Shown: one piece after another, positions 9,294 through 19,589 of the stretch
Numbering within the stretch: the first letter of the stretch is position 1
Layout: each line of letters opens with the position of its first letter
Origin: Symsagittifera roscoffensis
Taxonomy: Eukaryota > Xenacoelomorpha > Acoela > Convolutidae
DNA: 64,000 bases
NCBI RefSeq assembly: GCF_963678635.1
Contig: NC_087062.1
Location: forward strand, 78,803,200-78,867,199
Direction of reading: 5' to 3'
Translations under genes and position numbers: made by a program
Notes under the pieces: generated by a model
Database searches by the model: none
Told to the model about the DNA's origin: nothing
The model's input: the letters and a program-made list of their open reading frames with translations, nothing else

Positions 9294-11337
9294 CAACTAG
9301 ATCTGTATCTGATTCCTGTATGTTACTGATGTGCGTAGTATTTGTTTCGATTCGATTAACATACTGTAGTTTTAGTTTTTCTGTTTCTTCGAGTTTCTAT
9401 GTGATTTCCGCTGGTTCTAGTTTGTCTACTAGTTTTCGAAAATCTAAATCTGGCTCTCGAATTGAGGAAGGATGAGATGCTCTCTTTTTTATTGCTATTT
9501 TCCTTAATTGAGGTGTTAAGGTCATCATTAAAATTTCTGTCATTTTTGTGTTTTTATCGTCATGTGTATTTAATGAATATGCTTTTCGAACTAGTGTTTC
9601 GATAAGTACTGCTAATTGTTTGATGGTTTCATTTGGTAATCTGCGAATTTCATTACATAAAACTCTTTGGTGTTGTTTATTTCTTTCGGAGTCAAACATT
9701 TTTGAAAATTCTTGTGTAAATCTTTTCCAATCTGATTTTATTTCTGTAGGTAATACTGAAAACCATTTTTGGGCTGCGCCATCTAAGGTTGTTTGTATCA
9801 ACGCTGTGCGTCGATGTATCCAATTTTGATGTAATGGTGTATTAATTGGTTCAGGTCCTATATTTAAAATTAAATTTGCTGTTACTGCATTTAAATAATC
9901 TTCTACAGAATATTCAGGATCTGTTCCTGTGAAAACCATTAGTGGTTTATTTGATGTTATTGATGATCCACCCATAAGGTATGGATTCATTGTCATTTGT
10001 AGTGATTCTGCGGCATTTGGCATTTGTGAAAAATTTGAAAGTTGATTCTTTGTTATTTCGTGTTGTTGAAGATAATATGGGAGTGGTATTTCGTTTTGCA
10101 TTTGAGTTGGTTGGTACGAGTGTGTGATCGTTGGATTTTGTGGTTGAATTGGTTGAAAAGCTTGTGTATTAGTTGGATTTTGCATTTGTATTGGTTGTTG
10201 ATTTCGTGTTTCTGTTGGATTTTGAGAAAAAATTCTATTATATGTATAAGGTTTTTGTGCTCCTTGTTCGGGATATTCTTGGGTATACGGTGCAAAAATA
10301 TCTGGTTGTAAATAATCGTCATCAGATGATAAGTAATCCGTATGATGAGGTGCTTGCTTTTTATTTTTATTTTGTTGAAAAAATGGGTAATTTTCACTGC
10401 GATCCTGTGGGGGATGTGAATTAGTTTGAAAATTTACTGAGTTGGCTGTTGTCATTGGGTTATTCCAATGATGAGAACTTATATGATTATTATCAGGTTT
10501 TCGTGGGGGATAATTTGTTTTTGACGATTGTGCGTAGTTATAATTGTGTTCTGCAAAAGTGTTTCTTGTGAACGTTCTTCGTGTTTTTGACGGTATTGTC
10601 GTAGGTCTATATGTTTGATAATCCATATGTGAATATTTTGGAGCAACCGAAGGTTTAACGGTTGATTGTAAGGTTACTTGTGCCGTTGAAGTGTTTGTAT
10701 TTTTTGGTGTTGTTAAATTTGGACGTATTGGTGAAATACTTTGTTGTGTAGTTGTTGTTGTTTGGACGATTTCTTCATTTATGAAGTGTGATGGTGTTTG
10801 AATATCTTGTTGTGTAAGATTTCTAGTTCCATTAAGGTTTTCATTGTGTATGACGGTCGAATTTAAACTATTATTTCGTGTATCAGGTAAAAATGTATTG
10901 TAGTTCAATGGTGTTGCATCAATGGTCAAGGGTACTACTCTCACATAATCTCTTTGATAAGATACTGTACTTATTGCTTGACTTGAGATTGATTGTGGGA
11001 TTTTTATAAATGCATGATGAGACCATTCAGGGTCCCAAACGTAATCTGATTGTTCTGTGATGGCAGTATCATCGTTTGGATTTTGAGGTCTAAAATTTTT
11101 TCTTGCTTGTGAAATTAAGTCTATATTATGTGTGAAATAATCTATTATAAACCATGCCAAAATTTTTTGTAAATCATGTTTTGTGTGTTGTGAAACATCG
11201 TCTTTAGTGAAATTTTCTTTGATTATGTGTAGAAAAGTTGAAAATAGTGTAATTTCATTTCGTACTTTTATATGTTTGGATGTCTCAGTTGGTGAGATAC
11301 TTTGAATTTCTGTTTTTTTTCTAATATTGAAATGTAG
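9294..11337 (-). pseudogene. Gag matrix-capsid region of the first Ty3/gypsy element
   Basis: Gag forms the virus-like particle. The open frame begins after a TAG at 11340-11338, continues to a TAG at 9399-9397 and, past that stop, about 35 codons further. The first ~400 residues are N/Q/P/T-rich and disordered. The last ~160 contain a retrotransposon-gag-type helical capsid signature: a TTLDGAAQKWF block, then WKRFTQEFSKMF, then NEIRRLPNETIKQLAVLIETLVRKAY. There is no natural ATG at the head of this frame; the N terminus is supplied by the ORF 11268-11750 through a frame change at the eight-T run 11313-11320. The TAG may be read through or may be a nonsense mutation. The product is clear, the intactness is not. 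Confidence 0.75.
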
Positions 11338-11750
11338 CTATATATTATTGCAAAGACTTCGTTAGTGAATATAGAATTTGCTCTTTGTGAGTTATGGTAT
11401 TGTATGCTTTTAATATATTCTAAGAAAACTTTTGAAAATTCTAATTCAAAATCGTCTGTTTGAATTACATATTTGCGATGATTCGGATTTGGTGTGCTGA
11501 ATTCTATGGTGTAGATTCCGTATTGTTTTGTTAAATTACATATATCTTTCAGATAATGTTCAACAATTTGTCTTTTGATTTTTACATCTGGGAATTCTGC
11601 TTTGCATGGACTGATTCCGGGTTCAAACAAACTTAGGAGTAAATTCTTGCAAAATATATGCTGCCCTCTATCATTGGGTGCATCTACGAGGAAGGGGTAA
11701 ACTTCTTCGTCATCTGGACTTTCGTCACTTTGAGTGTGGCTGTGGCTCAT
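11268..11750 (-). CDS. N-terminal part of Gag (first element)
   Basis: It starts at an ATG at 11750 with an acidic, Ser/His-rich head, then a mixed, mostly helical region with three Cys residues. The 160-residue ORF ends soon after the eight-T run 11313-11320. Shifting frame at that run leads straight into the long Gag frame, so this is best read as the Gag amino terminus and not a separate gene. An alternative is a small independent ORF that overlaps gag. No membrane segment or zinc site is evident. Confidence 0.5.
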   Translation of the reverse strand: MSHSHTQSDESPDDEEVYPFLVDAPNDRGQHIFCKNLLLSLFEPGISPCKAEFPDVKIKRQIVEHYLKDICNLTKQYGIYTIEFSTPNPNHRKYVIQTDDFELEFSKVFLEYIKSIQYHNSQRANSIFTNEVFAIIYSYISILEKKQKFKVSHQLRHPNI

Positions 11751-11846
11751 TTTTTCGTTTAATGACTGTTAATATATAACTATCGATGTGCCTAATTGGT
11801 TGATTCCAATTATACAAGTGTACTGGTTTGTGTTTATATTGTTTTT

Positions 11847-12191
11847 TTATTCTTCTTTTTCCTCTTTTTGATGAATTTGAAGTTGTTTCTGAGTCGGAAA
11901 AATATAATTGATCGTGGATAGGACAATTTTGTCAATCGATTCTTTTAATTTATAGAGTTCATCTAAATTGCTGGCTTCTGATTCTGAAAATGCGTTTCTA
12001 TTTTTTGAAAATCTTTTTCGTGTGATTTGTCTTTGTTTGTTTATTATTTTTCTTTTAATTGTTAGTCGTTTTGTTCTAATATATCCAACTGTTTGTGTAT
12101 GAGGTGTGATTACAAGATCGTATTTTTTGTTATCTATTTCGCAATTGTGTAAAACGATTGATTGTTTATTTCCTAGATTTTTGAATGACAT
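11847..12191 (-). CDS. Small basic ORF 5' of gag (114 aa), function unknown
   Basis: This ATG-started ORF (ATG at 12191) is the first ORF of the element in its 5'-3' direction, 96 bases ahead of the Gag ATG. Its middle (about residues 38-66) is packed with K and R, like a nuclear-localisation or RNA-binding arginine-rich motif, and the C terminus is Q/K/E-rich. Position and charge would suit an accessory regulatory protein, but that is inference only; no family was recognised. It could also be a non-functional ORF in the leader. Confidence 0.4.
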   Translation of the reverse strand: MSFKNLGNKQSIVLHNCEIDNKKYDLVITPHTQTVGYIRTKRLTIKRKIINKQRQITRKRFSKNRNAFSESEASNLDELYKLKESIDKIVLSTINYIFPTQKQLQIHQKEEKEE

Positions 12192-12709
12192 AAGGTTTAG
12201 GATGAGGGATGCAAAAAGTTGTTAGATGATGTCTACTTTTCTTAAACTGTTAGTCCTTACAATTTTTTGGTTAGCCTAACCTGGGTCTTTTTGTTCAGGG
12301 TTGGAGAGAAAAGTATATCGATTCCGAAGAATGATTTTTTACTTTCTCGTGGCTAGTATAAGCTAAGGTGTTAACTTACTTAATCTTACTTAGGGGTAGT
12401 GATTGTGTTCAAGGGTTGGAGAATAGTAAATCGATCCACAAGGTTCAGGTATAATTAGAACGCGAGTAGTTCGTTAGATACTATTTTAAACTTACTAAGT
12501 CTAAGATTTATCCTGGGTCTGGTAAGAGGAGGGTTCAAGTGAAGGATGAGTAACCGAAGTTCTTCACTGTTTATCCTAATTTGAATGGTTAGTTTTGTTG
12601 AAAAATTTCTATTAGTCTTGGGTTTTTTGGAAGGGTTGGATAGTGAATCGACGTTTGAGGTCGTTAGACACTTGCTAAGTGGGTAGGGGAGAACAAAATT
12701 GTTCTTTTT

Positions 12710-12815
12710 GATCCAAGGATTGGCCTTGATGATCAAGTTTTAAATTTAGTGAAATAGAAAATTAATTAAGATCCAAGGATAAGCCTTGATGATCTGATTT
12801 TAAAATTAAGTGAAT
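12710..12815. repeat. Two-copy 60-bp direct tandem repeat
   Basis: Copies start with GATCCAAGGAT at 12710 and 12770 and continue with near-identical CCTTGATGATC and TTTAAA-rich tails. It lies within the putative leader/LTR of the first element. Confidence 0.75.
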
Positions 12816-13709
12816 TTAAGTTTAAAATGGTTTAAATTTACTTAAGAAAAAGATTTAGTTTTTTAATGATATTAGTGAGCTTATGATTGCTGTTATGTTT
12901 AGGTGATGAAGCTGGGACAACAAATGATTTTATGATTACTAACAATTTATTGTCATTCTACTAATTTTTGTTTTTATTTTCAATAAATATTTTCCAAACA
13001 TGTTTTATATAAGACTGCAGAATTTAAGAAAACAATCTGAGATTTTTTTATCAATCGTTATTGTATATTAATAATTTTGTTTAGTGCCTGTAATGATCAT
13101 GAAGTTTTGACTTCAAAATTTTATGTTTGCAAATGAAAATCTAAATTCATTGCTAATAAGATTCTAAATATAAAAGTTTGTGTTGGCTTTTGCCGTACAA
13201 TCATATAACTATATGGTAAGTTTCTACTTTGTCGTATGTCGTCTCTTGTTCGAGGTCTTCTTGCGATTCCGGGTAGTTCTGCTATCGTTCGGAATATCGG
13301 CTCTTATCTATTGAGTCGTAGAGACATTTCAATTAAATTATCGTCGTATAACATTTTTAAAATGTTTTGTCTAAATTCTAATCTATTTTTTTGGTTGAAT
13401 CTAAGCTATTAAGGTCTATTCGAGACTTATGGTCGCACCAGATGAGTTAGGACCGATGTGGTTAACTCATAGAGTAATTTCGGATAGGGTACACCGTCTG
13501 CTCGTCACGCTATCTTATTTTCGGCCGGATAGATTAGTGCAACTTCTTAGTCTAATACCGATCCTAATCTTACTCTTATACTTACTAGTCTCAGGGTGTT
13601 TAACTAGTCTCTGCTAGGCTCAATAGATCTAGGGTTTACTGGTTTGTTGCGGCTGCTGAAGTTCTCTCGGAGAGACAACTAATTTCTAAGTTAAATTCAA
13701 ATCTCTCTG

Positions 13710-13737
13710 GTGCTGAAATTACAAGTAATTTCAGCAC
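13710..13737. repeat. Perfect inverted repeat (13-bp arms, 2-bp spacer)
   Basis: The arm GTGCTGAAATTAC (13710-13722) is exactly complemented by 13725-13737. It may mark the outer end of the first element's LTR, or be a small hairpin in flanking DNA. Confidence 0.8.
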
Positions 13738-13896
13738 TTACAAATAAGTGGGTTGTTAGTTAGATGGATCATGATTGGTTAATATTAAATACTTTACAGT
13801 GGTAAAATATCTAATTTATCCAATCATAAAATATAGTTTAGATCAGGTTCCAAAAGTAAGGGGGATAGTAACAGATATATGGCCAGCTAATTCTAC

Positions 13897-13939
13897 TTAA
13901 CAATCTCCTCCCCCCTTCTAGAAAGGGGGAGGTTGTTAA
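13897..13939. repeat. Imperfect C-rich/G-rich hairpin
   Basis: TTAACAA and a CCTCCCCCC tract on the left pair with AAGGGGGAGG and TTGTTAA on the right, around a TCTAGA centre. It sits beside the 68-bp tandem repeat and may be part of a foldback element. Confidence 0.55.
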
Positions 13940-13949
13940 ACCCGATAAA

Positions 13950-14164
13950 GATCCAGGTGCTCATTATCATTTGTTGGTAATAAACAAAATATCAAAGCAT
14001 CATTTCTAAGACGCACGGATCCAAGAGCTCAGTTATCATCTTTTGGTTATAACTAAAATATCAAAGCATCAGTTCTAAGAAGCATGGATCCAGGAGCTCA
14101 TTTATCCTCTTTACGTTATAACCAAAAGCAGATAACTGAGCGCCCTGATATATGCGTCTTAGAA
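13950..14164. repeat. 68-69-bp tandem repeat (about 2.5 units) followed by an inverted partial copy
   Basis: Units begin with GATCCA at 13950, 14018 and 14087. Each carries a GAGCTC- or GTGCTC-type box and an ATATCAAAGCATCA-type box in the first two. The end of the block is inverted: GATAACTGAGC (14126 on) mirrors GCTCAGTTATC (14029 on), and TGCGTCTTAGAA mirrors TTCTAAGACGCA. This gives a foldback structure, possibly the remains of a MITE. Confidence 0.65.
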
Positions 14165-14705
14165 GTTGTGCTTTTATACGAATAAGCAAGTTCAGGGTAA
14201 AAAACTTTTTTTTTGCTTACACCATTAACCGATAGAACTAATAAAGCCAAAAACGACCCGTCTACTTTTTGCTCAAGCTCCAAAATAGATACTAAATCGC
14301 ATTATTTCTTGCACTATTCGATGAAAGTTTGTCATGGTTTTTGCGTATACGCAAAATTGAACCATGACAAAACTGCATCAAATTTTTCAAGAAAAAACGC
14401 GATTTAGAATCTGTTTTGGAGTTTGAGTAACAAGAAGACGGATCGATTTTGGCTTAATTTGTCTGATCAGTAAATACTTGTGTAAAATTTTTTGCCCATA
14501 TCCGGACAAATTTAGCATCATCCTAAGACAAAAGTAGCTAAAGAAGGCTATAATCTCTGCAAATTTACAGAACAGGTTGATCGTCCACAGTTTTTTGCCT
14601 GACAATTTCGTGCATGAGTTGTAAGAATCCTAGTTCACAAGCATGCGCTATCTTGAGGCATTTTGATTGCGTTATCTACCTCGCGCAAGCATATTAGGTC
14701 GTGCC

Positions 14706-14848
14706 TTGTGTCACTCAATTCAATCCGACGATAATTTGTGGTACCTGACTTTCCATAGAAAAAAAAGACAAAAAGAAAAAAAACTAAAACACACCCGAAT
14801 ACAAAGTTTGTACCCATTTTCAATGGTCGGACCAAATAAAAAAAGCGT
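14706..14848. repeat. Dispersed repeat, copy 1
   Basis: It shares ATTTGTGGTACCTG, ACTAAAACACACCCGAATAC and CATTTTCAATGGTCGGA, in the same order, with 27062-27177. The best-matching block is about 25 bp, exact, at 14783-14808. It is probably the same repeat family in two places; no ORF is present. Confidence 0.75.
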
Positions 14849-17515
14849 CAAAATTGATCGCTCGTGTCTTGCCAAAACTGTTTTGTAGAAAATTTTTCGA
14901 CTTTGCTTGTTGTTTATAAACAGTAGTTTTCAAAAAACTTTCGTTAGTTGCATAAATTTTGCAGCTTGGCAACTTTTGGGTGTCTTTGGTTGCATATTTT
15001 TGTTATTTCTTGTCTAGACTAGATTCAGATACTTATGAGAAAAAAAATGCAAGCATCGCATGTTTCAAGAAACGCTAATATCCGGAAGGGATGGGAAATA
15101 TTTTTCTTTATTATGTCATGCCATGCACTCTGTGATTACATTGAATTTTGTATTTCTGATTAAAAATTTTGACGTACAAACTATACAATCTTACAATATT
15201 GTGAGTTTAAATATATAAGTTTCCTGAAACCAAATATGGTGAAAACTAGTGAATCGTTGGCCGAGCTCAGTTAAAATTCTTGACTTTGAACGGTAAAAGA
15301 CTGCTGATTTGAAAATCTTCAAGTTAAAATTTCCTCAGTTACCAAAAGTTTGATTACCGTGAGACATGAATTTGGTTTAGAAAAAAAAAACAAATAACAA
15401 TTTGTAAACTGTTATTTTGAATTCAAAGATTCCAGCTCTGATACCCGAGCTTCTGTTTCTGTAGAAGTTTAAGTTGGAGGAACAAAAAAACGCAAAAAAA
15501 TGTGTTCAAATTACTCATGAACAGGTAGGAGGGACTGACGTTTTTATTTGCCGGTTATTTACTCAGTTATTTTAATGCTCCTAAAAAATGTCTATCAAAT
15601 TTTTATCAGATCAATTACAAAAACATGAAAAAAAACAAAAATCGTTGGCTGTTTGTATAATTTCGTTGATACTAATACAGTTGTTTTTTTTTTCTGCCCG
15701 AATAGGTGATAGTTTCTTTCAGCTTCTTCGGGGTGTACCTACAAATATCACACTTTTGCAGATTTAGTAACTTATTCAATCAAGTTGATTTGCTGTTTGT
15801 GATTAAACTAAGACGATTTATCCACAAAGAAAAGAACCAACATACAAACTGTTCAGCTCTTCACAGACAACCGCTGTTGTACGCCTGGCTAAGATTTACA
15901 TACAGTTTTTTTTCGGCTATTTTTCTGGACTGAGTAATATTGCCTCACGTCAATCAAAGAGCATGGATCATGGTGGGCCTCGAACATTACGACGTTTCAA
16001 TTTTTGCCGTGACAACTTCACCGCCGCTCACCAAGCTACTTTTTTTAAGTTTTGGTAAAGCGGATTTCGATTTAATTTTATATATTTCACCACAATCAAG
16101 AAAAATCTTAAATTTTTTATTTGCTTGATGAAAATTTAATGAAAAATTAATCTCATTTAATTTAGTTGCCAGAAACAACAAATAAATTGAACCCACTTGA
16201 AATGATGATCACAAGTTGAATCTTTTATCTTGATTCGAAAAAACTGTTTTTTTTTAATACTCGCTTCACTGTTCTTATCAAAATCTACTGTTCAATCAAA
16301 ATATATTATAGAAAAAGTTCGGAGATTCAAAATTAAATAAGAAGAGATATCTTTCCACCCATTTTGACAGAGTTTTGCTGGCAATTTTGTTGTTTCAGAT
16401 AACCGTTAGACACAAATGTGGTCAAAACCTTTAAGTTTTGAGAGCCAATTTTTTCTGAACTAGGTCAATTGCTCTTCCTAATTGATTTCGTTTGTCAACA
16501 TTTTTTGCTACTAACTATAGGTTGGTTTCAACCACGTTTTTGATTAATCTTCTCGAATTTCAATAATGTTTAAGTTTTGAAGCCGTTCTTTAAACTGTAG
16601 GCATCATAAATTTGTTGAATTTTGATGGTTTATTTCATTTAGCTTGATTTTTAGTTCACGCATGATTTCCGATTCTAATCGAATTTTCACTAGATTTCCA
16701 GCTGAACAAACTTCAGTATTATTGATTTAAAACACCAGATAAAATGAATTAGGACAACATTTTCAAATTCATTTCTTTCAATTTTAAATTACTTAGAACA
16801 AAAAAGTATCAGGTCAAAAAGAGTTGTAATTTTACCAGAACTTTTGGCGGTAACTTTGTTTTAAAATTTCAAACCACAAATACACCTTTGAATTGGGTTC
16901 AATTGGTGTAACACTTTGAAACGAAAAAGCTCAGTTCAAATAAGAGTAACAGCAAGTGAGCCTATTGTTCTTTTTAAAATTAAACCAAATGAATTGCCCT
17001 TTTTAAGGTAGTAATTTTAAATTTTATAAGGGGAAATTTGTGATAAAAATTGCCCCAAAAATGCTGGTGAAGTCCCAAACTTTTCTGAACATCGCCATTT
17101 TTTTGTCCACGTTTAACCCAATTTGAGAGAAAGAAATGAGTGTGAATATGTTAAACTTCTTTTCATCCGGTTTTTTTAATTGAGTGCTGTAGAAAGTTTT
17201 TTAACACAAAATGCAGAGAAAACTCGATAAAAACGATAAAACATGCAGAACAACCCAACTTATTGAAACATATCGTCAAAACTTGGCAACATTTTGCCAC
17301 CTCTTGCAAAAGAATAACCTAAATCTTTGTGAAATGAGAGAGGATTCAATGAAAAGTGTTCTGAAAACACCCTGTACAAGCAGCATTAAGAGGAACAAAG
17401 AAATAGTTTAAAAAAGCAGGTAATTTGTTTTGGAAAAACTCACTTGCTTTTGCTATTTTCAGCTAGAATTAATGCATCACGAGGCCAAACTGTGCTTTGG
17501 ATAGGCGCACAATTT
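14849..17515. other. Intergenic DNA without recognised genes
   Basis: AT-rich sequence with short ORFs only on both strands, none with recognisable domains or coding bias. No RNA gene was seen. Confidence 0.5.
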
Positions 17516-17519
17516 TGTG

Positions 17520-18620
17520 TCTCTATGTTCCGGGATTCCAGAAACTAATTCTTAGACATATTCCTAAAGTGTAAATGGATTCCACTAACAAAATTTTTTG
17601 TGGATTCCGCGTACAATCAAAAGTAACCTAATTTTTGTCGGCATATGTGTTGTATTCTGGATTCCGCAACAAGGAAATATAGCTATTTGTTCTCGATTCC
17701 GCAACTATAATAGGATTCCGCAAAATGTAAGTGGAATCCGCAAATTATAGTCGAATCCAAATTTTGTTTTTTACTGAACTTTCATATGAACAATTAAAAG
17801 CTAGAGCAGGAGTTCTTATCTTTAGCAATGAGGAATTTAAAAGCAAGGACTTAACCATTGTCAGTGGAATTCACAAACAACTCTTATAACATTGGTATGA
17901 TTAAATCGGTGGATGTCATCTTTTGGTATTTAGATTACATATCCAAGCAAACAGTTTTTGAAGCCATAGTTTCGGAGACACAACACCGAATAATTTCATT
18001 ATTTGGAGTCATTGGGTTCAGAGTGTTTAGAAACACAGCGCACCGCATATCACCAATTTAAGACCGCACTTGGGATTCCATCGATCCCAATTACTGGCCA
18101 GTATTTGGGATTCCACCAATCCCAAATACTGAAGCTGGGTGTTTGACAGAAATTGAGATCAAACATTAGGCATTTCAACAGGTAGCTGATGATCGCAGTA
18201 ACTTAGTAATTGAGATTGAACATGCTGGTGACCACCTAGTAATTAAAAGATATAAATTTAACCGCTACTACATATATACATATATGTAATTGGAATCCGC
18301 ATACAAAATGCGGAATTCACTTACAATTTGCTAATTCCAGTTACACTTTGCGGATTCCGCTTACAGTTGCGGATTCCGCAACAGCCCAATTTAATTATAT
18401 GCATGTTTTATGGCTTTACAAATTGTTCTGGAATCCCCAAATACGGTTGCGGATTCCGCAAATTCGCCTATTCTTGCACCTATTTTGAGCGGTACAGTCT
18501 TTTAGATATTGGTTTGTGGAATCCAAAACAGCAAAGAAGATCAAAGAAAAATGGCAATGTTGCGTATTCCCCGCCAAATCTGATTTCGTCCTGTTGCGGA
18601 ATCCGCCTGCAATGCAAGAA
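17520..18620. repeat. Cluster of near-palindromic GCGGAWTCCGC motifs
   Basis: GGATTCCGC or its complement GCGGAATCC recurs about ten times or more, for example near 17602, 17659, 17693, 17711, 17733, 18293, 18351, 18370, 18450 and 18596, in both orientations. Several are full or one-off copies of GCGGAWTCCGC, and degenerate GATTCC/GGAATC forms fill the gaps. No coding frame explains it, because spacing is irregular. It looks like a degenerate satellite or a set of binding sites. Confidence 0.6.
18099..18131. repeat. Perfect inverted repeat with 14-bp arms
   Basis: CAGTATTTGGGATT (18099-18112) is complemented exactly by 18118-18131 around a 5-base loop. A weaker inverted repeat (TTGGGAT...ATCCCAA, 18070-18090) lies just before it. 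Both use the GGGATTCC theme of the surrounding cluster. Confidence 0.8.
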
Positions 18621-18865
18621 TGCACATTTTGGCTTCGTAATGTGTCCCAAGATTGTCCAAAACCTCAAAATGGGAAGCAAAAATTTGTCGAATTAGAAAG
18701 TTTGCTCTTTTGAATTACTTTTCATCTGTTCAATTTTGAATCTTTTCATAATTCTCAATCGTCCCCCCATGGTCATTACAAGAAGCATTTTGTTGCAATA
18801 ATGAAGTATGGTCTAACTGAGTATATTTAAGATTTAAAAGTTTCAAAATTGAAATCCTGTTGTAC

Positions 18866-19058
18866 CTGATATCCGTGGTTACTTTGGGGAACTCCGGGCT
18901 GGCAAAGACATTTTTGAACGCGCTAAGAATCTTTGGTTTAACAATTGTCTGCTTTAGACACTCTTGTAAGCAGAGAAACTCTTTCAGTTGAAAATGCGCG
19001 CTTTCTGCAAGTTTTCTCACACAGTCGGGAACTTCGGGTGTTACTGACCTCCTTCGCC
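18866..19058 (-). CDS. Exon 3 of the DUF6606/DUF3638/DUF3645 gene (C-terminal region)
   Basis: The acceptor TTTGTCAG ends at 19059, and splicing from the donor at 19590/19589 keeps the frame (…CCA G|GG CGA…). The encoded segment carries the proline- and valine-containing stretch and the FKNVF...FPKVTTDI block that match, by my recollection of the family, the C-terminal part of these proteins, where an AFxxAF/LxVTxDF block follows the acidic DEEQEREL stretch. A donor CAG|GTACAA at 18866/18865 fits a further exon downstream, which I could not find. Without that splice the frame ends at 18730. The acceptor and frame are solid; the 3' boundary is less so. Confidence 0.55.
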
Positions 19059-19305
19059 CTGACAAATTAAAAATTTTAAAAAATATATATTACTTAAACT
19101 AATCGGTGAACAACCGGCTAGTATAGTCTATATAAGCCAGTTACTGAGCAGGTGACACAAAATGTCCTGGCCACAGCCAACATCACATTTTATAGCAGCT
19201 CAAAGCTCTACTTTTTATCTACCTTTTAATTGTTCCCCCACTTGCACAAAATTTTAAATAAAGAAATCATTACAAAATCTTCAGTTTGATAAAAAAAATT
19301 CTTTT

Positions 19306-19372
19306 TTTTTATATTTTAATAATAATAATAATAATCATAATAATAATAATATTTAATATATCTCTAATAATA
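19306..19372. repeat. (AAT)n microsatellite in intron 2
   Basis: A T-run is followed by about 12 ATA/AAT units with one interruption, within the 531-bp intron 19059-19589 of the host gene. Confidence 0.85.
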
Positions 19373-19589
19373 TTAGCAAAGCTGAAACCCCCGCCCCCAT
19401 TTAGTTTGTATCCCCCCTCAAAGTTTAAAAAGTATTGGCGCCCAAAGGAACTTTTTAGAAAAATGTCAGCGTTGGTCGACCAGAACTAAATCTGGCGAAA
19501 CAGTACCAAAAGGGGCTCTTTGAGTGACCAGGGACCGAATGCCTGGCTGGTGGGTTGACTTCCTTAAATGCACCCCTGCCTAGACTGAC

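Larger units (their letters stand above)
12192..13744 (-). other. Leader and possible 5' LTR of the first element
   Basis: No ORF is supported here. The stretch lies directly upstream of the first ORF, where LTR and primer-binding site belong. Read on the minus strand, a possible LTR start TGT lies near 13742, next to a 13-bp-arm inverted repeat. The partner LTR would be beyond position 1, so the LTR ends cannot be proven. It contains three copies of an AGGGTTGGA-centred phrase (near 12297, 12414 and 12632) and a 60-bp tandem pair. Confidence 0.3.

Noticed and set aside
3494-9400. Stop-codon reassignment (UAA/UAG as Gln)
   Set aside because: The host gene has more than 2,300 codons without any TAA or TAG and uses CAA/CAG for Gln, so the nuclear code looks standard.
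14213-18061. Short ORFs across the intergenic region
   Set aside because: All under 80 codons, no domain, no splice or family evidence.
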